A DNA stretch of 64,000 nucleotides. Source: Methanosarcina sp. UBA289 (GTDB lineage Archaea > Halobacteriota > Methanosarcinia > Methanosarcinales > Methanosarcinaceae). Each line of letters starts with the position of its first letter. The first letter of the stretch is position 1. Under the pieces are notes generated by a model. That model had not been told where the DNA came from. It made no database searches and saw only the letters and a list, made by a program, of their open reading frames with translations. Made by a program: the position numbers and the translations under genes. Shown here piece after piece: positions 25,992 through 35,491 of this stretch. The stretch lies in contig DAKJ01000017.1 of the NCBI GenBank assembly GCA_002496565.1, positions 328,582 through 392,581 of the forward strand, in the 5' to 3' direction.

Positions 25992-26621
25992 TATAGTCCA
26001 TCTCCCGAAACTTTTAGTTCTTCAACTCTAGCTTCCTGCGGCCAGAATATCAGATCTTAGCAATGTTAAAGAGATGTCATTATCTCAATATTGGATTGCA
26101 TCTTTCTGGATGATTTATTTACACTCAGGAGTGCCAGAGTCAAAGAGAATGTAGCCTTCCCCCCACAAAGAAGAGTAATCTCTTATTCCGAGTCAATTAA
26201 TCGACGAGGTTTATTATAATAAATATAGTATGCTTCTTCATCAATTAACCCGACAAAATGTTGATGTCATAGAGTATTAACTGAATGATTTATTCCATTA
26301 CGAAATTACTTGTGTGATAAAGGCCAAGGTAAACTGTTTATTTACTACTTTAACATCATGTGAAGATAGGATTCAGTTAAGATATCAATCCCAATACTAA
26401 TTCCTCTTCACAATTGGCTAAAGATGAAGCAGTAGTATTAATAATAATATATTAATTATTATATATAAAACAACTTTTATTAATATTAAAAAACGATATA
26501 GTAAAAAATAAACTATTGAGATTGATACACAAAGAAACAGATAAAAGAGAAAACAGGTAACAGGGAAACAGGTAAATAAGGAAACTGTTTAAATAGAACC
26601 GCATATTTCAGAGGATCAGTG
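25992..26621. other. 630-base divergent gap
   Basis: This gap separates the divergent HdeD-like and Tsr3 genes and is very AT-rich around 26430-26520, where ataataatatattaatta-like runs contain several TATA candidates. No gene was recognised. Confidence 0.4.
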
Positions 26622-27143
26622 ATGAATCCGACAAATCAACGGGATATTCCCCTTTATATCTATCATGCCGGACAGTGTGACCCAAAAAAGTGCACCGGAA
26701 GGAAATTGGCTCGTTTTGATCTTGCCCGTCTTTACGACAAGATATCAAGGTTGCCCAGATCAGCAATCCTTCTGGATCCAACTGCAGATAAAGCCCTTTC
26801 TCCTGCCGATGATTCCCGAAAAGGGATTATTGTACTCGACTGTTCCTGGGAAGAAGTGGAAAGGGTTTTTCCCGAACTTGCGAAGTTGAATCTCGAGCAT
26901 AGGGCCCTTCCCTATCTGCTTGCAGGCAATCCTGTGAATTTCGGAAGACCCTTCAAGCTAAACTCAGCCGAAGCCTTTGCGGCAGCTCTCTACATTTTGG
27001 GGCATAAAGAACAGGCTGAAAAAGTCCTCTCCAAGTTTAATTGGGGGCACAGTTTTCTCGAACTCAATAAGGAGCCGCTTGAAGAGTATTCAACCGCGAA
27101 GAATAGTACTGAGATCGTGGAAATTCAGAGCCATTATTTCTAA
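26622..27143 (+). CDS. tsr3: 16S rRNA aminocarboxypropyltransferase Tsr3 (DUF367)
   Basis: Homolog of eukaryotic/archaeal Tsr3, which transfers the aminocarboxypropyl group of S-adenosylmethionine onto a pseudouridine of small-subunit rRNA (in archaea a methylated pseudouridine at the equivalent site). Signatures: YHAGQCDPKKCTGRKLARF at the N-terminus, ILLDPTADKALSPAD, VLDCSWEEVE and LPYLLAGNPVNFGRPFKLN, followed by SAEAFAAALYILG. The length of 173 residues is normal for archaea. ATG 26622 is used, with GAGG seven bases upstream; a GTG immediately before it in frame is less well placed. The C-terminal tail (YSTAKNSTEIVEIQ) is variable. Confidence 0.92.
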   Translation: MNPTNQRDIPLYIYHAGQCDPKKCTGRKLARFDLARLYDKISRLPRSAILLDPTADKALSPADDSRKGIIVLDCSWEEVERVFPELAKLNLEHRALPYLLAGNPVNFGRPFKLNSAEAFAAALYILGHKEQAEKVLSKFNWGHSFLELNKEPLEEYSTAKNSTEIVEIQSHYF

Positions 27144-27297
27144 CTAATTGCTAACTATCTATTATTGCTAACTGTCCAACTATCTATTATTCCTAACTAC
27201 CATTATTTTAATTATTTTTGAAAGCCAGCAAATTCGGACTTACTCGAAGAAAGAAACTTGTATTAAAGATCTGAAATGAAGAAAAGGTGTTTATGTA

Positions 27298-27789
27298 ATG
27301 AAAGCACCGATGAAAACAGATTCCAGAAAACAGATAGGAGTTATAGGCGCAGGAGCTTGCAGTAGCGAGATCAGAGCTCTTGCAGAAGTTGTGGGAAGAG
27401 AAGTAGCAAAAAGAGGAGCGATTCTGCTCTGCGGAGGTCTGGGCGGAGTTATGGAGGCAGCAGCGTACGGAGCAAAGCAGGAAGGAGGAATAACCCTGGG
27501 AATTTTGCCCGGAACCCTGAGAGAGGAAGCAAATATCTGGATAGATATCGCGGTTGTCAGCGGAATGGGACACGCCAGAAACGCTCTGATAGCACAGTCC
27601 TCGGATGCGTTGATTGCAGTTAGTGGAGAATACGGAACGCTTTCGGAGATAGCACTCAGCCTGAAGATGGGAAAACCTGTGGTTGTGCTCGAGCCAGGCT
27701 GGAAAATCGAAGGCGTTTACAGAGCAAAAAGTCCGGAAGAAGCCGTAGAACTTGCTTTTAGGCTGACTGAAGGTAATGGAAAGCCCTGA
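27298..27789 (+). CDS. TIGR00725-type SLOG/LOG-like Rossmann protein
   Basis: 163 residues with a nucleotide-binding Rossmann-like fold. Motifs: QIGVIGAGACSSEIRALAEV, then LLCGGLGGVMEAAAYGAK, PGTLREEANIWIDI and AVSGEYGTLSEIALSLKMGK. This is the TIGR00725 branch of the SLOG superfamily, related to cytokinin-activating LOG and Mycobacterium molybdenum-cofactor-carrier-like proteins. It lacks the full PGGxGTxxE of true LOG enzymes (here GEYGTLSE), so a phosphoribohydrolase activity should not be assumed. AAGGTG lies eight bases upstream. It follows tsr3 after 154 bases. Confidence 0.82.
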   Translation: MKAPMKTDSRKQIGVIGAGACSSEIRALAEVVGREVAKRGAILLCGGLGGVMEAAAYGAKQEGGITLGILPGTLREEANIWIDIAVVSGMGHARNALIAQSSDALIAVSGEYGTLSEIALSLKMGKPVVVLEPGWKIEGVYRAKSPEEAVELAFRLTEGNGKP

Positions 27790-28118
27790 AAAAGTCAGGG
27801 AAAAAACCTAAAAGGCTTAATATATTGAAAGGAATCAACTGAAAAAGCATCCAAGAGAGACTTAGGTGAATATAGAAACAGCAGATAAAGAAGAGTCTTA
27901 AGTGCGGATGAATATCCCAGAAGGGCAAATAAAGAACTCCGAGCCTAATTATAGTTACGGATGACAGTGTATATTGGGATTTGATCCAAAAATTTATATC
28001 GAAAAAGGAAACTTCAAGAATTAGGATTTAGAGGCAGGCTTTGTCTCAGACTGGCAGAAATTTTGGGGTAAGCCAGTATTTCTCCCAAGAATATCAAAAA
28101 ATTATACCGGAGTTTTAA
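27790..28118. other. 329-base gap before topA
   Basis: No gene was recognised. A TATA-like stretch (aaaaatttatatcg) near 27990 could be the topA promoter, giving a leader of roughly 100 bases. Confidence 0.35.
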
Positions 28119-30410
28119 ATGCACCTTATTGTAACGGAAAAAAATATAGCAGCAAGGAGGATAGCTGCGATTCTGGCTCCAAAAAACCCGAAGAAGGATA
28201 GAGTCAGCGGAGTGGACGTATACCGGTATGAGGTTGTGTCCGACGGGAAAACACAGGAGACTGTAGTTATAGGACTCTCAGGCCATATCGTGGGGATCGA
28301 TTTTCCCAAGGAGTACAATAACTGGCAGAAAGTGGAAGCTAAAGCCCTTATTGACGCCGATATCATAACAACTCCTATCAACAGAAAAATTGTAACTGCC
28401 CTCCGAAGCCTAGGGAAAGAGGCAAGCAGGGTCACGATTGCCACGGACTACGATCGGGAAGGAGAATTAATAGGAGTTGAGGCCCTCAATATTATAAAAC
28501 AGGTGAGTTCGGATGCTCCTTTTAACCGGGTCCGCTACAGCGCAATAACCCCAAAAGCAATAGAAGCCGCCTTTTCAAACCCTACAGATATCGATTTTAA
28601 TCTTGCAGATGCAGGCCACTCCAGGCAGGTTATTGACCTCGTCTGGGGCGCAGCTCTTACCCGTTATATTTCTCTTGCTGCAGGCAGGCTTGGGAAAATG
28701 TTTCTTTCCGTAGGTAGGGTACAGTCGCCAACCCTTTCTCTTATTGTTGACAGGGAAAAAGAAAGGAATATTTTTGTCCCGACTCCTTACTGGGAAATCC
28801 ACGTTGAGCTCCAAAATGCAGAAGGAGAAACCTTCTCAGCTCAGCACTCAACTCGTCGTTTCTTGGATAAAAAAGAGGCTACAAAAGCATTCAAAAAATT
28901 GGGGAAGCAGGCCGAATTAAAAGAAATAGAAAAAGGGAAAAAGACCGACCAGCCCCCAACACCATTTAATACCACAGGTTTCATAAGTGCAGCAAACTCA
29001 ATCGGGCTCAGTCCCGCAAACGCGATGCGTATAGCCGAATCTCTTTATACGAATGGTTATATTTCATACCCAAGGACGGACAATACGGTTTATCCTGATA
29101 CCCTTGATCTGAGAGCCCAAGTTGAGATTTTCAAAGAAGGTCCCTTTAGAGAATACGCAGACGCCCTGCTTGAGAAAGCCGAACTTATTCCTACGCGAGG
29201 AAAAAAGGAAACCACAGACCACCCACCTATTTATCCTGCCTCTCTTGCCAAAGAATCCGACTTAAAAGAGGAAGAGTGGAAGGTCTACGAACTTGTAGTC
29301 AGGCGCTTTTTTGCGACCTTTGCCGGACCAAGCGAGTGGGAAACCATGCGCTTGAGACTTGACATTAACGGAGAAGAGTTCAGGGCAAATGGGGCAAGGC
29401 TTATAGAGCCGGGCTGGAGATGGTACTATCCTTATAATGCGCCTGAAGACAGGTTGTTCCCCGAACTCCATGAAGGCGATTTCCTGAAGGTTACAAACAA
29501 AGATATGCCGGATAAAGAAACTCAGCCTCCGGGCCGCTATGGGCAGGGAAGGCTTATTAATATTATGGAAGAGCTCGGGCTTGGAACAAAGGCAACGAGG
29601 CACGAGATTATTAGCAAGCTTTATTCCAGGGCTTATATTCACGGGAATCCCGTACAGCCTACGAACACCTCTTTTGCAGTAATGGATACTCTTGAGAAGT
29701 ATTCTCCTACTATTACAAAACCGGACATGACAAAGCTGCTTGAAGAAAACATGGACCGGATTGCCGAGGGCAAGATCAAAGAAGTTGCTGTCCTTGAAGA
29801 GTCGCGGGAGATGCTGAAACAGGTCTTTTCGGAACTCGATAAAAACCGGGACAAAATTGTGGAATCCCTCCAGGCAGGCCTTAGGGAAGACAAAATAATA
29901 GGCACCTGTCCAGAATGCGGAAACGAGCTTATGATTCGGCGTTCAAAAAGAGGAAGCCGCTTTATAGGCTGCAATAATTATCCGAACTGTACCTTTTCGC
30001 TTCCCCTGCCAAGAAGCGGACAGATTGTGGTTATTGACAAGCTCTGTGAAGCCCACGGCCTTCACCATATTCGCTTAATCAATTCGGGAAAACGACCCTG
30101 GGATCTTGGCTGCCCTCAGTGCAATTTCATTGAATGGCAGAAAACCCAGCAAGAAGAGCAGGCTCAACAGCCTAAAAAGGAAAGACCCAAATCAATAAAG
30201 GATCTCGAAGGCGTGGGAAAAGCCACAGCAGGAAAGCTGGAAGAAGCCGGAATTACAAGCGTAGAAGCCCTGGCAGAAGCCGATCCTGTAGAACTTGCAA
30301 AAACAATAAAGATGAGCGTAAAAAAGGTTAAAAACTGGCAGATTTCATGCAACGGCGCAGTTGAGGATAACGGTACAGTTGAGAGCAAAGGCACAGTTGA
30401 GGATGTATGA
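28119..30410 (+). CDS. topA: DNA topoisomerase I (type IA)
   Basis: Relaxes negatively supercoiled DNA by single-strand cleavage through a 5'-phosphotyrosine. The 763 residues show the TOPRIM domain at the N-terminus (LIVTEKNIAARRIAAIL; acidic cluster ATDYDREGELIG) and the catalytic tyrosine at about Y317 in GYISYPRTDNTVYP. GRYGQGRLINIMEELGLGTKATRH and a C4-type zinc finger, CPECGNELMIRR...FIGCNNYPNC, follow near residue 595. The C-terminus adds a helix-hairpin-helix unit (IKDLEGVGKATAGKLEEAGI) and a short repeated tail (GAVEDNGTVESKGTVEDV). GGAG lies six bases before the ATG. A T-rich terminator follows. Confidence 0.95.
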   Translation: MHLIVTEKNIAARRIAAILAPKNPKKDRVSGVDVYRYEVVSDGKTQETVVIGLSGHIVGIDFPKEYNNWQKVEAKALIDADIITTPINRKIVTALRSLGKEASRVTIATDYDREGELIGVEALNIIKQVSSDAPFNRVRYSAITPKAIEAAFSNPTDIDFNLADAGHSRQVIDLVWGAALTRYISLAAGRLGKMFLSVGRVQSPTLSLIVDREKERNIFVPTPYWEIHVELQNAEGETFSAQHSTRRFLDKKEATKAFKKLGKQAELKEIEKGKKTDQPPTPFNTTGFISAANSIGLSPANAMRIAESLYTNGYISYPRTDNTVYPDTLDLRAQVEIFKEGPFREYADALLEKAELIPTRGKKETTDHPPIYPASLAKESDLKEEEWKVYELVVRRFFATFAGPSEWETMRLRLDINGEEFRANGARLIEPGWRWYYPYNAPEDRLFPELHEGDFLKVTNKDMPDKETQPPGRYGQGRLINIMEELGLGTKATRHEIISKLYSRAYIHGNPVQPTNTSFAVMDTLEKYSPTITKPDMTKLLEENMDRIAEGKIKEVAVLEESREMLKQVFSELDKNRDKIVESLQAGLREDKIIGTCPECGNELMIRRSKRGSRFIGCNNYPNCTFSLPLPRSGQIVVIDKLCEAHGLHHIRLINSGKRPWDLGCPQCNFIEWQKTQQEEQAQQPKKERPKSIKDLEGVGKATAGKLEEAGITSVEALAEADPVELAKTIKMSVKKVKNWQISCNGAVEDNGTVESKGTVEDV

Positions 30411-30428
30411 GAATAGTCCTCTCTGACA

Positions 30429-30461
30429 TCTTATTTTTTATCTTTGTTTATTTTTTGCTTT
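30429..30461 (+). terminator. T-rich terminator after topA
   Basis: Three T runs (ttattttttatctttgttt, then attttttgcttt) start 19 bases after the topA stop. Oligo-T tracts without a hairpin are the usual intrinsic terminator in archaea. Confidence 0.5.
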
Positions 30462-30860
30462 GATCTATATACAACCTTATTGCCACATCTGGCCGTTCAT
30501 GCCACGCTCGCCTTCGTCGAGCGGCCTTTACCAGAGAAGGGAGAAAAAGAAGAAGCAGCTTTGTAGAGGAGTAACCTTTAGACAATCTGGCTGAGGACTT
30601 TATAGATCCCGTGAAATTAAAAACGGTCTGTGGGATCGAGATAACGATTATAATTCCAGATGGAACGTTTTACATAGCATTCGGTTACCTTTTAGCTGTG
30701 ATACATGTACTGCTGTTGTTTTTTCTTAGCTAATTGCGGGCGGCTAAAGCCCTTCTTACATTCTCTTTGTAAATTATCTGTGTTTCAGATCAGTCTTCCA
30801 TAACCTTAGTGACCACGTGCTCAAGTTTCAAATTAAAGTAAAGAGGTGAGCTCTCGAAAT
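30462..30860. other. Gap with several hairpins and a GC-rich patch
   Basis: No gene was recognised. CGCTCG-CCTTCGT-CGAGCG forms a hairpin near 30505-30525. GATCCC and GGGATC flank about 22 bases near 30605-30640. A GC-rich patch (gcgggcggctaaagccc) lies near 30735. Base composition differs from the neighbouring gaps, so a decayed mobile or repeat element is possible. Confidence 0.35.
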
Positions 30861-31370
30861 TCACTCCACAGTTATTGTTACATTATTGGATTTTATCCTG
30901 CCAATCCAATAAGGTTTCTGAATATCTTCATCTGGAGACGTGGTATCATATACGGCATTAAGAGTATATTCTCCCTTTGTCAAGTTCCAGCATGTTGAAT
31001 CAACCGTGCTATATAGAGACTCACCTGGGCTCAATTCAGTAAGGTCTTCGTCTGTTAGTGGAATTCTTGAGTTTACCCATAAATAAGGCATCATAGACCC
31101 ATCGGAATTAAAGAAAAGTATATTATAACTTGTCTGTTCAGACATTTTCCAGACATTGATGGGATTTTCTCCTACATTTGTCAATGTTAAATTAATCTGG
31201 AACACTTCACTTTCCTGTATCCGAGTTTTTTCCGGCGTTACTGTCAAGTTTAATTCTCTTAGTTGTGAGTGTCCCAATATATCCCAATAATCATATCTAA
31301 TGGAAGTCATGAATAATATTAACAGAATTGAAATTATTATTACAACAATTATGAGATATTTTCCTTTCAT
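30861..31370 (-). CDS. Membrane-anchored protein with an Ig-like domain
   Basis: 169 residues. An N-terminal anchor or signal (YLIIVVIIISILLILFM, residues 5-21) is followed by an extracellular beta-sandwich of BsuPI/CARDB-like pattern: LNLTVTPEKTRIQESEVFQI, NLTLTNVGENPINVW, then ELSPGESLYSTV and GEYTLNAVYDT. N-glycosylation sequons (NLT, NVT) fit an exported archaeal protein. No catalytic motif was seen. It stands alone with no obvious partner and converges on topA. Confidence 0.7.
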   Translation of the reverse strand: MKGKYLIIVVIIISILLILFMTSIRYDYWDILGHSQLRELNLTVTPEKTRIQESEVFQINLTLTNVGENPINVWKMSEQTSYNILFFNSDGSMMPYLWVNSRIPLTDEDLTELSPGESLYSTVDSTCWNLTKGEYTLNAVYDTTSPDEDIQKPYWIGRIKSNNVTITVE

Positions 31371-31713
31371 AACTTATTCTCTCTTCTTTTGCTTCTACGA
31401 AAACACATATAATTGGTAAAATTCGTTAAACTCCAGTAAACTCTGTAGAATTTATCCACTTTATAACTATTGAATTATTATTTAAACGTCTTGTGCCTAA
31501 AATCGGTAATAGTTAGAGATCAACTAACTTTATACGCCTATTTACAGACCTGAAATGAGTGAAAATCAGTTTAGAGACTTTGAAATACTAAATCAAGGGC
31601 AATTTATTGTAGATTATTTATCCTGTGCTCACAGAAGTATTTAACAAATATTATCGCAAATATTATATCAGATATTATAGAAAAATTTTAATAGATTTTA
31701 AAGAGGTTTTATT
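31371..31713. other. 343-base gap upstream of the beta-CASP gene
   Basis: AT-rich divergent gap. TATA-like sequences occur on both strands (for example tttatccac and atattatatcagatatt). The last 12 bases hold the GAGG ribosome-binding site of the next gene. No ORF was recognised. Confidence 0.4.
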
Positions 31714-32955
31714 CTGGAGCTTACCTTTAAAGGCGGGTGCAGAGAAGTCGGACGTTCGGGTTTACTCGTAAATGGGGAGGTTCTGCTCGATTACGGTATA
31801 AAAACCGGGGACATCTCGGAATACCCTCTCAATAGCATGGAACCGAAGGTCGTGCTTGTTTCACATGGGCATCTTGACCACTGCGGGGCTGTCCCCAACC
31901 TGATGTACCAGAATCCTGAGGTTTTCATGACCCCGCCGACTGCAGAATTTACCTTCCTGCTGGGAAAAGATACCCTGAAGCTTGCAGAAAGCACAATATC
32001 AGGCGTATCCCCTTTTGATCCCGATGATCTCCAGAAGCTTGGCAGACGAACAAAAAAAGTAGATTATGGAGAGACTTTCAAAACCAATGGGTACAGGGTT
32101 TGCTTTTATGATGCAGGTCATATTCCCGGAGCGTCAGGAATCTTCCTGGAATCCGAGTCAGGAGAGAGCCTATTTTATACCGGGGACTTCAACCTTAAGG
32201 AAACAAGGCTTGTACCCGGAGCGACTAAGTTTCCCGAAGCCGATACTCTAATTCTTGAGAGCACATATTTCGGGGAAGACCATATTCCCCGAAAGGAAAC
32301 CGAAGAAAGATTTATCGAGTCGGTCCTGGATACACTGGATAGGGGGGGCACTGCTCTTATCCCTGCCTTTGCGATAGGCAGAACTCAGGAAATCCTTATG
32401 CTGCTTGATGCCCACGGAATTCAGGCTTATGTGGATGGCATGGGCAGGGACGTATATAAAATTCTTAAAAAATATCCTGAATATCTCAAAGCCCCCGAGC
32501 TTCTTGATCGAGCTTTCGGACGTGCTATTTCCGTAAAAGACAAACAGCGGGATTCGGTCCTTAAAAAACCCTCGGTCATTGTCACTACAGCCGGAATGCT
32601 GAATGGAGGTCCGGTACTTTATTACCTGAGCCGGCTTTATAAAGACCCTAACTCAAAAGTCCTGCTTACAGGCTATCAGGCTGAAGGCACAAATGGCAGG
32701 CTGGCTCTTGAGCATAGATTTGTCGAGACTAGAGAAGATATCCTTACTCTCAAGCCCAAGGTAGAGCAGTACGACTTTTCCGCCCATAGCGGCGATAGCG
32801 AGCTAAAAAAAGTTGTTAAGGATTTCTGTAGGAAAGGTACTGAAAGAGTCTTTGTAATGCATGGGGACAAAACCGAAAGCTTTGCGCAGTGGATTTCGGA
32901 AGAAATCGGTGTGGATGCGTATGCGCCCGCAAACGGAGAATTATTTGCCTTTTAA
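31714..32955 (+). CDS. Beta-CASP RNase of the MBL fold, apparent CTG start
   Basis: Zinc-dependent ribonuclease of the metallo-beta-lactamase/beta-CASP group. Motifs: LVSHGHLDHCGAVP (HxHxDH), DAGHIPGASGIFLE, LFYTGDFN, the beta-CASP AFAIGRTQEILMLL, and HSGDSELKKVV near the C-terminus. The first ATG (31837) would remove the first beta strands of the fold. The frame is open upstream to a TAA at 31699-31701 and encodes the conserved ELTFKGGCREVGRSGLLVNG. The only possible start codons there are ATT 31711 and CTG 31714, and GAGG lies seven bases before CTG. The product would be 413 residues. It lacks the N-terminal KH domains of the aCPSF1 type, so it is the shorter aCPSF2/RNase J-like class. The DUF2148 gene overlaps its stop. 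Confidence 0.88.
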   Translation: MELTFKGGCREVGRSGLLVNGEVLLDYGIKTGDISEYPLNSMEPKVVLVSHGHLDHCGAVPNLMYQNPEVFMTPPTAEFTFLLGKDTLKLAESTISGVSPFDPDDLQKLGRRTKKVDYGETFKTNGYRVCFYDAGHIPGASGIFLESESGESLFYTGDFNLKETRLVPGATKFPEADTLILESTYFGEDHIPRKETEERFIESVLDTLDRGGTALIPAFAIGRTQEILMLLDAHGIQAYVDGMGRDVYKILKKYPEYLKAPELLDRAFGRAISVKDKQRDSVLKKPSVIVTTAGMLNGGPVLYYLSRLYKDPNSKVLLTGYQAEGTNGRLALEHRFVETREDILTLKPKVEQYDFSAHSGDSELKKVVKDFCRKGTERVFVMHGDKTESFAQWISEEIGVDAYAPANGELFAF

Positions 32956-33575
32956 TGAAGGAAAGAAAAATAGGTAGCCTTTTTAGAACCTGCGAAATGC
33001 TTAAGCCCAGACAATTCCAATTAACTGGTATGATCCTTAATCCTGAATCCGAAGTTCTTGAAACACTTGCAAAAAGCATACTTCTGGCTGCTCGGACTGC
33101 TCCAAAAGCCAAAGGTGTAGACGATATAGTAACTGCCCTTGTCGAAAAAGAAGATATTGAGATTCTTGCCTCAACTATGGAAAAGCTGGCAGATGAAAAG
33201 GGCGCAGGCTTCGTATTTCTGAAAAGGGATGCTGCAAACCTAAGAAATGCCGGGGCTACTGTCCTCATCGGTGTTAAAACCAGCGGGGCTGCAAGCCTTG
33301 ACTGTGGTGCCTGCGGTTTTGAAACCTGTTCTGAGATGCTGAACCAGCAAAAAGTAGAGGTAGATTTCAGGGGTCCAAATTGCATGCTCAAATATGTAGA
33401 CCTGGGAATAGCTATAGGTGCAGCCGTTGCAAAAGCTAAGGATTTCTGCATTGACAACAGGGTAATGTACTCAATTGGCGCAGCCGCAAGGGTTTCAGGC
33501 TTGCTGGACGCGGATGTAGTTTTTGGAATTCCGCTGAGCGTAACCGGGAAAAATATCTTTTTTGATAGAAAATGA
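32955..33575 (+). CDS. DUF2148 ferredoxin-domain protein
   Basis: 206 residues of the DUF2148 (COG4739) family. The Cys set DCGACGFETCSEMLN, then PNCMLK and AKDFCIDN, fits an iron-sulfur or metal-binding site. The N-terminal half contains ESEVLETLAKSILLAARTAPKAKG and DIVTALVEKEDIE. The start is uncertain: ATG 32955 overlaps the upstream stop as TAATG and suggests coupling, while ATG 33030 (MILNPESEV) gives the usual family N-terminus. The longest frame starting at 32889 runs inside the nuclease gene and is unlikely. Function is unknown; nitroreductase-related roles have been suggested for the family. Confidence 0.82.
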   Translation: MKERKIGSLFRTCEMLKPRQFQLTGMILNPESEVLETLAKSILLAARTAPKAKGVDDIVTALVEKEDIEILASTMEKLADEKGAGFVFLKRDAANLRNAGATVLIGVKTSGAASLDCGACGFETCSEMLNQQKVEVDFRGPNCMLKYVDLGIAIGAAVAKAKDFCIDNRVMYSIGAAARVSGLLDADVVFGIPLSVTGKNIFFDRK

Positions 33576-33808
33576 GGTTCATTAACGATATTTAAAGACT
33601 TTAGAAGGCATTTAAAGACTTTAGATGACTCTTGTGACCCTTAAGAAATAGCGGACAGTTGCTATAAAAAGAGAAAATTTTCTGGTCTCGTATCCATATA
33701 TATCTGACCATATTTTTGAATAAATGAAAGCTTTTTTTCTAATATGTGTGAATGTTTAGAGAGGTTCGTAGCTTCTCTAAAGCCTAGAGCTTCTCTAAAC
33801 GAAGTTAT

Positions 33809-34966
33809 TTAGAATTGCAGTTTCTTCATCCTTTCAACAGCTTCTTTAATTCTCTCTACCGGCTTTGTGAGGGCAAACCTGATGTAGCCTTCGCCGGCTT
33901 CTCCGAACCCGACACCTGGAGTTGCAACGATTCCGGCTTCTTCTAGCAGGATTTTTGCAAAACTCATTGAGGTGAAGCCCTCAGGTACCGGAGCCCAGAT
34001 ATAGAAGGTAGCTTTTGGCGGTTTTACTTTGAGGCCCATAGCAGTAAGCCCTTCGATGAGGGCATCCCGCCTTTCTTCATAAATCTTATTTGTTTCTTCG
34101 ACACAGGTCTGCGAAGAGCAGAGGGCTGCAATACCTGCAATCTGGATGGCATCAAAGACGCCTGAATCCACATTGGATTTGACCTTGCCGAGCCCCTTTA
34201 TAAGGTCTTTGTTTCCGACTGCAAACCCAAGCCTCCAGCCTGTCATGTTATAGGTCTTGGAATGCGAATAGAGTTCTATGCCAATATCCATTGCCCCGTC
34301 TGCAGCAAGGAAAGAGGGAGCTTCATATCCGTTGTAAGTCATCTGGCAATAAGCGTTGTCATGCACTGCAATGATGTTGTGCTTTTTGCAGAACTCAACG
34401 ATCTTTTCGAAGAACTGCATGTCGGCAGTTGCAGCAGTCGGATTGTTCGGGTAATTAAAGAAGAACAACTTTGCTTTTTTCAGGACATCCTCAGGAATTG
34501 AGTTCAGATCCGGCAGGAAATCATTTTCTGCAGTCAGCGGCAGCGGATACGGCTCTCCGCCTGCAAACATTGTTCCTATTTTGTAAACCGGATACCCGGG
34601 ATCAGTGTAGAGCACGACATCCCCAGGGTTGATAAAAGCGAGTGGAATATGCGCAACCGCTTCCTTTGATCCTATAAGGGAGAGGACTTCAGTCGCAGGG
34701 TCAAGCTCAATCCCTTTATATTTCTTACACCATTCCGCCGCCGCTTTCCTGAAATCCAGCATACCGGCATAAGAAGGATACTGATGCGTTTTTGGGTCGC
34801 AGACTGCCTCTCGCATTGCCTCGACAATGTGAGGATGTGTAGGCAGGTCGGGATCTCCCACGCCAAGGTCGATCACATCGACTCCTCTAGCAATTAGTTC
34901 GTCTCTTGCTTCATCTATTGCTGCAAAAAGGTATGGGGGTAATGCATTGATTCGATCAGAATACAT
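33809..34966 (-). CDS. dapL: LL-diaminopimelate aminotransferase (DapL)
   Basis: PLP enzyme that converts tetrahydrodipicolinate directly to LL-diaminopimelate in the aminotransferase branch of lysine synthesis used by methanogens. The fold type I signatures are present: VIDLGVGDPDLPTHPHIV, FFFNYPNNPTAATA, VHDNAYCQMTYNG and the PLP lysine in YSHSKTYNMTGWRLGFA (about K237). Downstream come VKPPKATFYIWAPVPEG and GFGEAGEGYIRFAL. ATG 34966 is chosen because AGGTGA lies eight bases upstream; the GTG at 34978 is part of that signal. At 385 residues it has family length. Other class I aminotransferases are similar, so substrate assignment is slightly less sure than the fold. Confidence 0.87.
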   Translation of the reverse strand: MYSDRINALPPYLFAAIDEARDELIARGVDVIDLGVGDPDLPTHPHIVEAMREAVCDPKTHQYPSYAGMLDFRKAAAEWCKKYKGIELDPATEVLSLIGSKEAVAHIPLAFINPGDVVLYTDPGYPVYKIGTMFAGGEPYPLPLTAENDFLPDLNSIPEDVLKKAKLFFFNYPNNPTAATADMQFFEKIVEFCKKHNIIAVHDNAYCQMTYNGYEAPSFLAADGAMDIGIELYSHSKTYNMTGWRLGFAVGNKDLIKGLGKVKSNVDSGVFDAIQIAGIAALCSSQTCVEETNKIYEERRDALIEGLTAMGLKVKPPKATFYIWAPVPEGFTSMSFAKILLEEAGIVATPGVGFGEAGEGYIRFALTKPVERIKEAVERMKKLQF

Positions 34967-35491
34967 TGATAACGTCACCTGAAGATGATTGGCATGCGTA
35001 AGTTCTCATAGTTACGGTATTTGGAATATTAAAAGGTATGGGATCAGATATTAAGGGAAAAACTCAAAGGTATTCAAAATATATCAATCATTATTTTTAT
35101 TTATACAATTCTCTGTTTGTTCAAAACGTTCTTTGTATTTATCAAATTATCAATTTTTATAGCTATTCTATATTTATCAAATACTTATTTTAAATTTTAT
35201 ATTTATAATTAAGCCAATGCTAAAACCAATTTCACTTCCAAATCGATAAATTTCAGACTATTTTCCAAAAATTATAAAGAACTTGCCTAATAATCTAGAA
35301 TAATAAATATTTGATAAGCTATTTTGAGTATTAGGATGGCTCATTTAATAAGATAAATATGATCAAACAGTTAGAGTTACTTTGTTAATAATTATCAAGC
35401 AAAAAGATAGATAAATATGTGTGAGATCAAATCTGTTTATTTAAACTTACCAATAATCAGGCAAGAATAATCTTATTAACATAACCTATTA
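34967..35491. other. 525-base AT-rich divergent gap
   Basis: No gene was recognised. TTTATAATTA and TTTATATTTATAA runs near 35180-35215 and others at 35300-35450 are promoter candidates for either flanking gene. Repeated tatttatcaaat motifs occur near 35135 and 35170. Confidence 0.4.
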
